In this document: positions 8,684 to 16,752 of the stretch, piece after piece | Layout of the letters: each line of letters begins with the position of its first letter | How positions within the stretch are numbered: the first letter of the stretch is position 1 | NCBI GenBank assembly: GCA_016842085.1 | Contig: JAEVEX010000080.1 | Location: forward strand, 1-34,324 | Direction of reading: 5' to 3' | DNA: 34,324 bases | Source: Candidatus Thermoflexus tengchongensis | GTDB lineage: Bacteria; Chloroflexota; Anaerolineae; Thermoflexales; Thermoflexaceae | The notes under the pieces: generated by a model | Database searches by the model: none | Told to the model about the DNA's origin: nothing | The model's input: only the letters and a program-made list of their open reading frames with translations | Made by a program: the position numbers and the translations under genes

Positions 8684-8853
8684 TCCAGGGGGCCTCCCGG
8701 AGGGGGATAAGCCATGCCGGGTAAAAAAAGCACCGGGGGCGAGATCGCCATCCCGGTGCCTGAAAAGCGCAATCTGCGCTCCACCGATGAGAACGCCGGC
8801 GGAGCGCCCGAGCTCGTGTATTGGAGGAAGTATCGAACAGGTTCCCGGCCCAT
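8680..8853 (-). other. Possible leader ORF of the pyr operon
   Basis: An ATG at 8853 opens a 57-codon frame that runs straight through the leader terminator and ends in TGA overlapping the pyrC ATG (bases ATGA). This resembles the geometry of the E. coli pyrBI leader peptide, which also spans its attenuator. No Shine-Dalgarno sequence precedes the ATG, and the predicted transcript start is only a few bases upstream. It may be a chance open frame in G+C-rich DNA. Confidence 0.3.
8723..8759 (-). terminator. Rho-independent terminator in the pyr leader (attenuator)
   Basis: Arms GCACCGGG (8730-8737) and CCCGGTGC (8752-8759) enclose an inner stem GGCGA/TCGCC. On the minus strand the hairpin is followed directly by seven T. 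It lies 39 bases before the pyrC start codon and downstream of the only candidate promoter, with no gene in between. It would therefore stop transcription before the operon rather than end another gene. A second small hairpin followed by TTTT (GCGCA-GAT-TGCGC, just upstream) could be a pause site. Confidence 0.8.
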
Positions 8854-8864
8854 GCCGGGGTTCT

Positions 8865-8893
8865 ATGTTGCCACAAGCGGGAGAATTTGTCAA
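8865..8893 (-). promoter_or_regulatory. Candidate promoter of the pyr operon
   Basis: On the minus strand a perfect -35 TTGACA (8888-8893) is followed after 17 bases by CAACAT (8865-8870), a weak -10 that keeps the key second A and last T. Transcription would start near 8858 and give a leader of about 175 bases before pyrC. Confidence 0.5.
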
Positions 8894-8981
8894 ACTGATC
8901 AGGAGAGCTTTCCCAATTTCCCGGGCCTGAAAGGCGGTGGGGGTGGGAAAGGACCCGAAGACGGAAAGTCCGGAGGCGACG

Positions 8982-10083
8982 ATGTCACACCCACGCTGGC
9001 TGCGCTTGCGAGAGGAAATGAAGGGAGGGGATCGAGCTCCTGGCCCTGATCCCCGGCGCCAATCTGTTCTACGTGACCGGCCTCTCCTTCCATCGGATGG
9101 AGCGCCCCATCGTGGCGCTGTTTCCCCTGGATGGCGATCCCGTATTGATCCTGCCGGCCTTCGAGGTCGAGAAGGCCCGGCAGGCGCCGATCCCATGGCG
9201 CCTGTTTCCTTATACCGACGAGGAAGGGCCCGCACGGGCTTTCCAGGCGGCGGCGGAAGCCATCGGCAGGCGCGGACGTCCGATCGCCGTGGAAACCCTG
9301 GGGATGCGCGTGCTGGAATGGTCCCTGCTCGCCCACGTCTTTTCCCTCCCGGAGCCGATCGCAGCGGAGCCGCTGCTGGCCCGGCTGCGGATGGTGAAGG
9401 GCCCGGACGAGATCGCCGCGATGCGACGGGCCGCCGCGGTGGCGGAGGAGGCGCTGCGGATATGGCTGTCTCAGGTTCGAATGGGGATGACAGAACAGGA
9501 GGCGACCCGGCGGCTGATCCAGGCATGTTTCGCGGCCGGGGCGGACGCTCTGGCCTTCGAGCCAATCGTGGTGGCCGGGCCGAACACCGCCCTCCCCCAC
9601 GCCACCCCGACGGACCGTCCCATCGGGGCCGGGGAGCTCCTGCTGGTGGATTTCGGGGTGATGGTGGAAGGATATGTCTCCGATCTCACGCGAACCTTCG
9701 CCGTGGGCGAGCTGGATCCCGAGCTGCAGCAGATCCACGAGCGGGTTCAGGAGGCCAACGCCGCCGGCCGCGCCGCCGTGCGGCCCGGGATCCCGGCGGA
9801 GGCCGTGGACCGGGCGGCCCGGTCGGTCATTGAAGCTGCCGGCTACGGCCCCTATTTCCCCCACCGCACGGGCCACGGGCTCGGGCTGGAGGTCCATGAG
9901 CCGCCCTATATTGTGGCCGGGAACACCGAGCTCCTTCAGCCCGGCATGACCTTCACCATCGAGCCCGGGATTTACCTGCCGGGGAAGGGCGGCGTCCGCA
10001 TCGAGGACGATGTGGTGGTGACGGAATCCGGAGCCGAATCCCTCACCACGTTCCCCCGCGAACTGATGCGCCTGGGGGAATGA
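8982..10083 (+). CDS. M24-family Xaa-Pro dipeptidase/aminopeptidase, with apparent N-terminal frameshift
   Basis: A metallopeptidase of the creatinase/aminopeptidase P fold. The metal ligands are present: the aspartates in VDFGVMVEGYVSDLTRTF, His in TGHGLGLEVHEPP, and Glu in TFTIEPGIY and VRIEDDVVV. The main frame has a GTG start at 9073 (336 residues), which is too late: the family N-terminus is missing. An ATG at 8982 with GGAGG five bases before it begins MSHPRWLRLREEMKGG in another frame. The frame then switches at the GGGG run 9027-9030; losing one G, or gaining two, joins it to IELLALIPGANLFYVTGLS, which is the expected family sequence. It is either an assembly error, a genuine mutation, or a gene expressed from GTG 9073. 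The catalytic domain is intact. Confidence 0.85.
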
Positions 10084-10106
10084 GCTCTCCCGCAGAGTGC
10101 TGGAAT

Positions 10107-10135
10107 TTGACAGCGTCCTCTCTCAACGCTAAAAT
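10107..10135 (+). promoter_or_regulatory. Promoter of the thiamine-controlled cytX unit
   Basis: Perfect -35 TTGACA (10107-10112), a 17-base spacer, and -10 TAAAAT (10130-10135). Transcription would begin near 10142, a few bases before the first paired bases of the TPP riboswitch. Confidence 0.8.
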
Positions 10136-10146
10136 CGCTTTTCGAA

Positions 10147-10262
<116 letters not shown>

Positions 10263-10280
10263 GACGGCTTCGATCTCCTC

Positions 10281-10304
10281 GCCCGCCCGTCGGCGGGCTT
10301 TTTT
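10281..10304 (+). terminator. Riboswitch expression-platform terminator
   Basis: Stem GCCCGCC / GGCGGGC with loop CGTC, followed by six T and then GTTT. It lies between the TPP riboswitch and the cytX start and is the natural off-switch of the element. Confidence 0.92.
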
Positions 10305-10351
10305 GTTTCCCCCACGCCGCTTCATTTCCATTCCTCTCAGGGAGGTTCGCC

Positions 10352-11674
10352 ATGACGCTCCTCAAAGCGTGGGCTCGTGTTTTCCCACGGATCCAGGCAC
10401 CCCCCGAATGGGGCATCGAGCCAGTGCCGGTGGAAGCACGGCGCCTGGGATTCCTCGATTACGCGGTCCTGTGGGGGGATCTCGGCGTGGGGCTGCTGGT
10501 GATGGCCGCCGGCGCCCTGCTGGTGCCCGGCCTGGGGCTTCCGCAGGCTCTGCTGGCCATCCTGATCGGGACGCTGCTGGGCAACCTGCTGCTGGCCGCC
10601 ACGGGATACATCGGCAGCCGGACGGGCGCGCCCACGATGGTGCTGCTCCGGCCTTCCCTTGGACGTCTGGGGTCGTTCCTGCCCACCGCCCTCAACGTGC
10701 TCCAGCTGATCGGCTGGGGCGCTTTCGAGATCATCATTATGGCTCAGGCGGCGGATTTCATCAGCGCCCGCTTCCTCGGCTTCTCCAGCTATCCCTTCTG
10801 GGCGATCCTCTTCGCCCTGTGGTGCACCCTGATGGCCATCGGTGGGCCCCTGGTGGTGGTGCGCCAGTGGCTGGAGAAATTTGCGGTCTGGGTGGTGTTG
10901 CTGACCACCATCTGGCTGACGATTTATATCGCCCTCACGTATGACCTGGGAGCCGTGTGGCGGCGACCGGGGACCGGGGAGATGCCCTTCTGGCTGGCGG
11001 TGGATCTGGTGGCCGCGATGCCGATCTCATGGATGCCCCTGGTGGCCGATTACAACCGGTTCGCCCGGCGGGCGGGGCCCGCCTTCTGGGGGACTTATGT
11101 CGGCTATTTCATCGCGAACGTGTGGTTCTACGGGCTGGGCGCCCTGCTGCTCCTCACCGCCCGGACCGGCCAGCTGGTGGAAGCCATCGGCGCGCTGGCC
11201 ATCGGGTGGATCGTGCTGCCGATCATCCTGGTGGATGAGACCGATAACGCCTTCGCCGATATTTACTCAGCAGCCATCTCCCTGCAAAACATCTGGCCCG
11301 GGGTCCGCCAGGCGCTCTTCGCCGGAGCGATCGGGGCGATCTGCCTCCTGCTGGCCCTCACGGTTCCCATCGCCCAGTATGAGAACTTCCTGCTGCTGAT
11401 CGGCACCGCTTTCGTCCCTCTGTTTGGCGTGCTGGCGGCGGATTATTTCGTGGTCCGCCGGACTTATACGGAGGCGGACCTGTACCGGCCGGCCGCCATC
11501 CGGTGGGAGGGCCTGGTCGCCTGGGCAGCCGGGGTGGCAACCTATCAGGCCCTGACCCGCCTGGCTCCCTCGGTGGGGGCCACTTTCCCAACCTTCATCG
11601 TGTCCTTCGCGATCTACTGGATCATCACCATGGCTCGAGGGTGGATCGCCCGGGCCCGGGCGGTTACACCGTGA
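10352..11674 (+). CDS. cytX: NCS1-family permease, probable hydroxymethylpyrimidine transporter CytX
   Basis: A 440-residue integral membrane protein of the nucleobase:cation symporter-1 family with about 12 hydrophobic segments. The first begins near residue 30 (LDYAVLWGDLGVGLLVMAAGALLVPGLGL). Family landmarks include the G-rich TLLGNLLLAATGYIGSRTGAPTMVL stretch and the MPLVADYNRFAR motif. The substrate is inferred from regulation: a TPP riboswitch directly upstream is the classic mark of the CytX group, thought to import the thiamine precursor HMP. No thi biosynthesis gene is nearby. ATG 10352 has GGAGG six bases upstream; the frame is open earlier but only across the riboswitch. It stands alone between its promoter and the convergent paaD. 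Confidence 0.92.
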   Translation: MTLLKAWARVFPRIQAPPEWGIEPVPVEARRLGFLDYAVLWGDLGVGLLVMAAGALLVPGLGLPQALLAILIGTLLGNLLLAATGYIGSRTGAPTMVLLRPSLGRLGSFLPTALNVLQLIGWGAFEIIIMAQAADFISARFLGFSSYPFWAILFALWCTLMAIGGPLVVVRQWLEKFAVWVVLLTTIWLTIYIALTYDLGAVWRRPGTGEMPFWLAVDLVAAMPISWMPLVADYNRFARRAGPAFWGTYVGYFIANVWFYGLGALLLLTARTGQLVEAIGALAIGWIVLPIILVDETDNAFADIYSAAISLQNIWPGVRQALFAGAIGAICLLLALTVPIAQYENFLLLIGTAFVPLFGVLAADYFVVRRTYTEADLYRPAAIRWEGLVAWAAGVATYQALTRLAPSVGATFPTFIVSFAIYWIITMARGWIARARAVTP

Positions 11675-11716
11675 ACGGGATGGGTGCCGCACGATCGACT
11701 TTCTCGGGGGATTTCA

Positions 11717-11754
11717 GGGTTGGGCTGGCCACCGCAAGGCGGCCGGCCCGACCC
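11717..11754. terminator. Strong hairpin between convergent cytX and paaD
   Basis: Fourteen-base arms (GGGTTGGGCTGGCC and GGCCGGCCCGACCC, two G-T pairs on the plus strand) with a 10-base loop lie in the 111-base gap between two converging genes. There is no T-run on either side, so intrinsic termination is uncertain. Its position suggests a shared end-of-transcript structure. Confidence 0.55.
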
Positions 11755-11785
11755 TGGAGAGGAGAGAACGGGGGCCGCTTCGGCC

Positions 11786-12283
11786 TCACAGGGGCTTGAA
11801 GGCCTCAAAGGGCTGCTGGCATGTGTTGCAGTAGAACAGCGCCCGACAGGAAGTCGGGCCGAACAGGTTCTCCATCCGGGTATCGGTGGATCCACAGAAG
11901 GGGCATGGCAACTTCTCGAACGCGGCCAGCGTGATCTCCGCCGGGACGGGCCGGGGCGGCGCGATCCCCAGCTCGCGCAGCGCCTGCCGGGCGCGTTCGT
12001 TCATCCGATCTGCCGTCCACGGGGGCCGATATACCCGCCGCACCTGAACGCGGCGCGCCCCCAGGGCCTGGATCCGCTCGACGATCTCTCGTTCCATCAC
12101 GTGCAGGGCCGGGCATCCCACGAAGGTGGGGGCGAAATCCACCTCCACCTCGTCCCCTTTCACCCGGACCTCGTAGATCAGCCCCAGGTCAACCACCGAG
12201 ACCGTAGGGATCTCCGGGTCTTTCACCGCCTCCAGAGCGGTCAGGACTGCCTCACGGGTCAGCGCCGCGCCGTCGCTCACCAT
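11786..12283 (-). CDS. paaD: Phenylacetyl-CoA epoxidase assembly protein PaaD
   Basis: 165 residues. The N-terminal MIP18/DUF59 domain shows VKDPEIPTVSVVDLGLIYEV and FAPTFVGCPALHVM. The C-terminal zinc-ribbon has CPFC, a central Cys in GPTSC, and CNTC before FEAFKPL. PaaD is thought to help mature metal centres of the phenylacetyl-CoA epoxidase. ATG 12283 lies inside the end of paaC (7-base overlap), indicating translational coupling. The longer open frame to 12754 runs across paaC and is rejected. It is the last gene of the paa run; no paaE reductase follows. Confidence 0.93.
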   Translation of the reverse strand: MVSDGAALTREAVLTALEAVKDPEIPTVSVVDLGLIYEVRVKGDEVEVDFAPTFVGCPALHVMEREIVERIQALGARRVQVRRVYRPPWTADRMNERARQALRELGIAPPRPVPAEITLAAFEKLPCPFCGSTDTRMENLFGPTSCRALFYCNTCQQPFEAFKPL

Positions 12284-13071
12284 GTTTCCCCCAACCCCGA
12301 GCGGGCCACCATCTGGAAGTCCGCGAGCAGCGCATCCAGGTGCTCGGTATGCCGCCCGTGCCGTCCGCCGTAAACCGGCTCCGCCTCCGGGATCCTCAGG
12401 GAAGCTGCTTCCAGGATCGGGCGGACCTCCGCCTCCCAGCGGGCCCGGAGCTCGGCCTCCGGCGGCTGGATCCCGGCTTCCACCCGCAGGATTTCGCCGG
12501 GTGCCGGCTCGAAGAGCCCCAGGGCATGTGGCCACGCCTGCTCCAGAGCCGCCTGCATCCGGCGGTGGCTCTCCTCCGTCGCATCCCCCAGCCGCAGCAC
12601 CCAGGCCCGGCTGTGCATCAGATGATACGTCTCCTCCCGCCGCACCTTGGCCGCCGCCTCCGCCAGCGGCGTCCAGGCGCTGGCCATCAGGGCCTCCAGC
12701 CGGACCTTTTCCGCGAAATCGAAAAGGAACTGGCGGACGATGGTGAAGGCCCAATCCCCCTTAGGCAGCTCCACCAGCGTCGCGTTGCGGAACTCCGGGG
12801 GATCCCGGAAGTAGGCCATGCGGTCGGGATCCGGCCACCCCAGCTCCTGCAGCAGCGAATACCAGAGGACCGCATGCCCGATCTCGTCCTGCGCGATGCT
12901 GGCCATGGCGATATCCGCCTCCAGGATCGGCGCGTGGCCTACCCACTCGGAATCCCGGTGGCCCAGCAGGACCTCATCATCGGCCATCGCCAGAAGCAGC
13001 TGGCCCACCGCCTCCCGGAGGGGATCCGGGAGCGCAACGGTCTCATTCGGCTTCGGGGAGGGACTGGCCAT
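12277..13071 (-). CDS. paaC: Phenylacetyl-CoA 1,2-epoxidase subunit PaaC
   Basis: A 264-residue ferritin-like structural subunit that pairs with PaaA in the epoxidase complex. It shows LGHRDSEWVGHAPILEADIAMASIAQDEIGHA, a decayed di-iron-like helix pattern, plus REETYHLMHSRAWV and a C-terminal GRHGRHTEHL-ALLADFQMVAR typical of PaaC. Length matches the family. Its ATG at 13071 lies 29 bases inside the end of paaB, and its end overlaps paaD, so the four genes form a tight translationally coupled block. It is cytoplasmic, with no signal sequence. Confidence 0.95.
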   Translation of the reverse strand: MASPSPKPNETVALPDPLREAVGQLLLAMADDEVLLGHRDSEWVGHAPILEADIAMASIAQDEIGHAVLWYSLLQELGWPDPDRMAYFRDPPEFRNATLVELPKGDWAFTIVRQFLFDFAEKVRLEALMASAWTPLAEAAAKVRREETYHLMHSRAWVLRLGDATEESHRRMQAALEQAWPHALGLFEPAPGEILRVEAGIQPPEAELRARWEAEVRPILEAASLRIPEAEPVYGGRHGRHTEHLDALLADFQMVARSGLGETW

Positions 13072-13366
13072 GGCGCTCCATCCACCTCCGCACGCGCTCG
13101 GTCACCCGGAAACCCCGGGGCTCCCGATATTCCTTCTCCAGGGCGGAGGCGAAAAGCTCCTCCGCCTCCTCGGCCCGCGAGGCGTAGATCGCCTCCGCGG
13201 GAACCACCCACAGGCTGATGCAGCGGCCCCGCCGGACGAACTGCTCCTTGGCCAGAAGAAGGGCCATCTCGGGGTCAGGGGCGTGGACCGCGCCCACATG
13301 CACATGGGGATCACCCCGTTTCTCCTGGAGGAAGACCTCATAAACCGGCCACTGCGTATCGCCCAT
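13043..13366 (-). CDS. paaB: Phenylacetyl-CoA 1,2-epoxidase subunit PaaB
   Basis: A 107-residue small subunit that bridges the PaaA-PaaC heterodimers. It shows [41 protein letters not shown] and [10 protein letters not shown], the core of the family. ATG 13366 has GGAGG five bases upstream. The open frame extends to 13480 but only inside paaA. It overlaps the end of paaA by 29 bases and the start of paaC by 29 bases. Confidence 0.95.
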   Translation of the reverse strand: MGDTQWPVYEVFLQEKRGDPHVHVGAVHAPDPEMALLLAKEQFVRRGRCISLWVVPAEAIYASRAEEAEELFASALEKEYREPRGFRVTERVRRWMERHGQSLPEAE

Positions 13367-14369
13367 TGCCCCCTCCGTTCGTCCGCTGCGCGGCCTTCGC
13401 CGCCAGGGCCTCCCGCACCCAGCGGCCCTCCTCATGGGCCCGGCGCCGGGCCGCCATTCGCTCCGCGTTGCACGGGCCATCGCCCCGGATCACCCGCCAG
13501 AACTCCTCCCAATCCGGCTCGCTGAACTGCCAGTGCCCGGTCTCCGGGTTGTAGCGCAGGTTCGGATCGGGGATCGTCAGACCCAGGCGCAGCACCATCG
13601 GCGCGTATTGATCCACGAACTCCTGGCGCAGCTCATCGTTGGTCTTCGTCTTGATCCGCCAGCGCAACAGGGTGGGCGTGTGCACCGAATCCCGGTCCGG
13701 CGGGCCGAAGAGCATCAGGGCCGGATACCACCAGCGGTTCACCGCCTCCTGCATCATCTGCCGCTGGGCAGGGGTGCCGGTGGCCAGGGCCACAAAGGCA
13801 TCGTAGCCCTGCTTGATATGGAAGGACTCCTCATAGCAGATCCGTTTCATCGCCCGGGCGTAGGGGCCGTAGGAGCCCTGGGCCAGCATCAGCTGGTTGA
13901 CCACCGCCGCGCCATCGATCAGCAGACCGATGGCCGCTACGTCCGCCCAGGTTGGCGTGGGGTAATTGAACACCACCGAGTATTTCGCCTTCCCGGCCAG
14001 CAGGGCCTCGATCATCTCCTCCCGGGTGATCCCGAGGGTCTCCGCCGCCCGATACAGCAGCTGGCCGTGGCCACCCTCGTCCTGCACCTTGGCGATGAGG
14101 ATCAGCTTGCGCCGGAGGGTGGGCGCATGGGGGATCCACTTCCCCTCGGGGAGCATGCCCACGATCTCGCTGTGGGCGTGCTGGGAGATCATACGGATCA
14201 GCTGCCGCCGGTATTCCTCCGGCATCCAGTCCGTGGGCTCGATCTTCTCCCCCCGGGCGATCCGCGCCTCAAACTCCGCCAGGCGGGCCTCATACTCCGG
14301 GCCCTCCTGGGGCGGCGGCGCCTGCTCCGGAACCGGAACCGCCTGACCGTGAATGCGATACATGAGCAT
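13338..14369 (-). CDS. paaA: Phenylacetyl-CoA 1,2-epoxidase catalytic subunit PaaA
   Basis: A 343-residue di-iron oxygenase that epoxidises the ring of phenylacetyl-CoA, the first committed step of aerobic phenylacetate breakdown. Iron-ligand helices are visible in [20 protein letters not shown] and [19 protein letters not shown]. The C-terminal third carries the conserved [23 protein letters not shown] 14369 has GGAGG six bases upstream and starts the conserved region; an upstream ATG at 14453 lacks a site and overlaps the tetR stop. The gene begins 80 bases after the TetR gene on the same strand, so both are probably transcribed from the promoter at 15083-15111. Confidence 0.96.
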   Translation of the reverse strand: MLMYRIHGQAVPVPEQAPPPQEGPEYEARLAEFEARIARGEKIEPTDWMPEEYRRQLIRMISQHAHSEIVGMLPEGKWIPHAPTLRRKLILIAKVQDEGGHGQLLYRAAETLGITREEMIEALLAGKAKYSVVFNYPTPTWADVAAIGLLIDGAAVVNQLMLAQGSYGPYARAMKRICYEESFHIKQGYDAFVALATGTPAQRQMMQEAVNRWWYPALMLFGPPDRDSVHTPTLLRWRIKTKTNDELRQEFVDQYAPMVLRLGLTIPDPNLRYNPETGHWQFSEPDWEEFWRVIRGDGPCNAERMAARRRAHEEGRWVREALAAKAAQRTNGGGNGRYAVAGL

Positions 14370-14449
14370 CGTGCCCCTCCTTTCCCAGCAGAACCTGGGC
14401 GGCTGGACCTGGATCGGGAAAGCGGGATATCTCTCCCTTTCCAGCAACA

Positions 14450-15058
14450 TCATCCGGATGTTTCCGGAGGCTCACACCTTCGCAGCCCTCGCATCACCCA
14501 GTCGGTGAAGGCTTCCGCGATCTGCTCCGGCGAGAGAGGGCCCTTCGGGCGATACCAGACGGCGACGCCGTTCAGCGCCGTCAGGATGAACCGGGTGATC
14601 AATGGCACATTCAGGTCCGCCCGGAACACCCCTGCCTCGATCCCTTCCTGCAGGATCTCCCGAAACAACGCCTCATAAGCATCCCGACGGGCCAGGATGT
14701 CCGCGCGGCGCCGAGGGCTGAGGGCTTTCCATTCGTGATTGAACACCACCGCCGCATCCTGGCGCTCCGTCACCACCCACAGGTGCGCGGCCACCGCGAG
14801 CCGGAGCTTCTCCACCGGGGAACGCCCGGAGCGGACGATGGGCTCCAGGCTGGATAGAAACGCCTGGGCGGCTTCATCCACAATCTCCCAGAGCAGCTCC
14901 TCCTTCGAGGCGATGTGGGCATACAGGCTCCCTCCTTGCAGGCGGATCGCCGCCGCGATGTCCCGGATGGAGGTGCCGTAATAGCCCCGCTGGCTGAAAA
15001 GCCGCCCGGCTACCCGCAGGATGGTTTTCCGTCGATCCCCATGAGTTCGTCGCGCCAT
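14450..15058 (-). CDS. paaR: TetR-family repressor, probable PaaR-type regulator of the paa genes
   Basis: A 202-residue regulator. The N-terminal TetR helix-turn-helix domain (residues 1-50: [47 protein letters not shown]) is typical. The C-terminal ligand domain resembles acyl-CoA-responsive members of the family. It lies directly upstream of paaABCD on the same strand. Just before its ATG is a perfect match to the operator I recall for Thermus thermophilus PaaR, which releases DNA on binding phenylacetyl-CoA. It would thus repress itself and the paa operon until substrate appears. The ATG lacks a clear Shine-Dalgarno site; with the predicted transcript start the leader is only about 18 bases. 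The PaaR name is inferred from context and operator. Confidence 0.85.
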   Translation of the reverse strand: MARRTHGDRRKTILRVAGRLFSQRGYYGTSIRDIAAAIRLQGGSLYAHIASKEELLWEIVDEAAQAFLSSLEPIVRSGRSPVEKLRLAVAAHLWVVTERQDAAVVFNHEWKALSPRRRADILARRDAYEALFREILQEGIEAGVFRADLNVPLITRFILTALNGVAVWYRPKGPLSPEQIAEAFTDWVMRGLRRCEPPETSG

Positions 15059-15063
15059 TTTTG

Positions 15064-15077
15064 CTAACGAACGTTTG
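15064..15077. promoter_or_regulatory. PaaR-type operator
   Basis: The bases CTAACGAACGTTTG match the consensus CNAACGNNCGTTNG, remembered for Thermus PaaR, at every fixed position. The site covers the expected transcription start of the promoter at 15083-15111, so a bound repressor would block initiation. I saw no second copy in the window by eye. Confidence 0.8.
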
Positions 15078-15082
15078 CTTAA

Positions 15083-15111
15083 ATTATATGGGGTTGATTT
15101 ATGCCTGTCAA
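15083..15111 (-). promoter_or_regulatory. Consensus sigma-70-type promoter of the paa operon
   Basis: On the minus strand, TTGACA (15106-15111) and TATAAT (15083-15088) are separated by exactly 17 bases, a perfect match to the housekeeping consensus. Transcription would start near 15076, inside the operator, and lead into the TetR gene. Confidence 0.92.
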
Positions 15112-15217
15112 GATAGGGCTCCGCCGGCCCGGATCCGATGAGGGCTGGGCCAGGCGCCGGCAGCGCCCACCCTCCGGTCCCCGCCCCGAAGGAGGTCCAC
15201 CGCGCAACGCCGGTCGA

Positions 15218-16183
15218 TCAGCGCTGCCAGCGGAGCTCCCCCTGTCCGACCAGGAACCGATAAGCGAGGGCGGCCGCCAGAGCGACCGTGCGGCCCTCCG
15301 GATCCAGCGGCGGAGCGGTTTCCATCAGCTCCATCCCCAGACATGCCGGATGGGCGGCCAGCCGGCGCACCATCGCCAGCCCCTGAAAGGCGGTCAGCCC
15401 GCCCGGGCTTGGCGCGGAGACCCCCGGGGCGTAAGCCGGGTCGAACACATCCATATCCAGACTGATCCAGAATCCCGCGGTCCCGGTGGTCACGTGCGCC
15501 AGCGCGGTTTGCGCAATGGACTCCGGATCCGATGCGTGAACCCGGGCTGCCGGGATCATATGGACGCCGTGTTGTCGGGCGACCTCGTGGTAAGCACGGC
15601 TGTTCCGTCCCCCGATGAGCCCGATCTGCACCAGCCGGGGGCCCTGCAGGAGGCCCTCCTCCAGCAGGCGCCGGAACGGCGTCCCGCTGGTGATCTCCCC
15701 TTCCAGGAGCGCTCGCAGATCATGATGAGCGTCGAACTGGATCACACCGATGGGCTTCCCTCCCAGGCCCTCCCGCACGCCCCGGATGGTGGCGTAAGAG
15801 AGCCCGTGATCCCCCCCCAGAACCAGAAGGCGCAACCCCCACCGGACCGCTTCGGCGATGACGGCCGTGACGCGCCGGTGGGTTTCGTGAACATCCGTGT
15901 GGACCACGGCGACATCCCCGAGATCAGCCAGGCGCAGGATCCTGACGAGATCCACCCCGCTCTCCAGGTCGAACGCCGTCATCCGGTAAAGGGCGCGCCG
16001 GATCGCCGCGGGAGCCTCGCGGGCACCCCGCCGGCCGATCACCGTGGTGTCGAAGGGGATGCCGACCAGCGCTACATGGGCCCCCGCGGGATCCGCCTGG
16101 ATCAGGTCGGCGATCCGCACGTCGTGGGGATCCGGGGGAACGGGGGATTGATCCGGCGGGCGAAGCCAGGTGAACGGGCTCAT
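15218..16183 (-). CDS. Ureohydrolase family protein (agmatinase/formimidoylglutamase type)
   Basis: A 321-residue dimanganese hydrolase of the arginase superfamily. The metal motifs are complete: GGDHG, DAHHD in place of the usual DAHxD, and SLDMDVFDPAYAPG. IGRRGAREAPAAIR near residue 50 is the family start signature. Substrate cannot be read from sequence: agmatine, formimidoylglutamate and guanidine-type substrates are all used by relatives. No hut or polyamine genes are adjacent. ATG 16183 lies 25 bases after acpS on the same strand. The next 106 bases before the paa promoter hold nothing I recognise. Confidence 0.85.
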   Translation of the reverse strand: MSPFTWLRPPDQSPVPPDPHDVRIADLIQADPAGAHVALVGIPFDTTVIGRRGAREAPAAIRRALYRMTAFDLESGVDLVRILRLADLGDVAVVHTDVHETHRRVTAVIAEAVRWGLRLLVLGGDHGLSYATIRGVREGLGGKPIGVIQFDAHHDLRALLEGEITSGTPFRRLLEEGLLQGPRLVQIGLIGGRNSRAYHEVARQHGVHMIPAARVHASDPESIAQTALAHVTTGTAGFWISLDMDVFDPAYAPGVSAPSPGGLTAFQGLAMVRRLAAHPACLGMELMETAPPLDPEGRTVALAAALAYRFLVGQGELRWQR

Positions 16184-16208
16184 GGAGTGTTCCCCGGAGG
16201 CGTGAGGA

Positions 16209-16589
16209 TCACGCGCTGGTTGAGACCACCACCGCGATGGCGAAGCCGCCGTCGTGGGTCATGCTCACCGCCCATTGTTTCAAACCCAGCACCCGGGCGC
16301 GCTCCGCCGCCCATCCGTGAAGGTGCACGTGGGGCTGCCCCCGGTGGTCAGGCAGGATCTCCACGTCGTGAAACCCGATGCCTTCGCGGGCCATGATCCG
16401 CAGGCCGACCCCCAGCGCCTTCGCCGTCGCCTCTTTCGCGGCGAACCGTGCGGCGTATTCGAACACCTTCCCCCGACAGGCGCGGCGCTCCGCTGGCGTG
16501 AACACCCGCTGGAGAAAGCGTTCGCCGAACCGGGCCACCACATGTTCCACCCGCCGGATCTCGATGATATCGATCCCGATCGCCACCAT
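16209..16589 (-). CDS. acpS: Holo-[acyl-carrier-protein] synthase
   Basis: A 126-residue enzyme that transfers phosphopantetheine from coenzyme A to acyl carrier protein, needed for fatty acid synthesis. It has the two family motifs: GIDIIEIRRVE near the N-terminus, with the Mg-binding aspartate, and FAAKEATAKALG in the middle. The C-terminal SMTHDGGFAIAVV is the usual SxSH-type strand with Thr in place of Ser. ATG 16589 has GAGG seven bases upstream. It sits between an alpha/beta hydrolase and the ureohydrolase with no functional link that I can see. Confidence 0.95.
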   Translation of the reverse strand: MVAIGIDIIEIRRVEHVVARFGERFLQRVFTPAERRACRGKVFEYAARFAAKEATAKALGVGLRIMAREGIGFHDVEILPDHRGQPHVHLHGWAAERARVLGLKQWAVSMTHDGGFAIAVVVSTSA

Positions 16590-16752
16590 CTGCAGGCCTC
16601 TCGCGGATTCAAAGGGGATCCCTCGGGAGGGCGAGCCCAGGTTTGTGCATGCTCCCAGGGCCTCCGTCGCCCGGCTCCCATCCGGGAGGCCCTATGGTCC
16701 CTCTCCTTCCTGGAACGGCGCGGGGCACCAGGAGTTCCGCCCTCCAGAACCC

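Noticed and set aside
8760-8860. PyrR-binding site in the pyr leader
   Set aside because: The consensus of PyrR-binding loops is not present; only generic hairpins are seen.
8684-9565. N-terminal extension of pyrC up to 9565
   Set aside because: It crosses the leader, its terminator and the divergent peptidase gene; similarity begins at ATG 8683.
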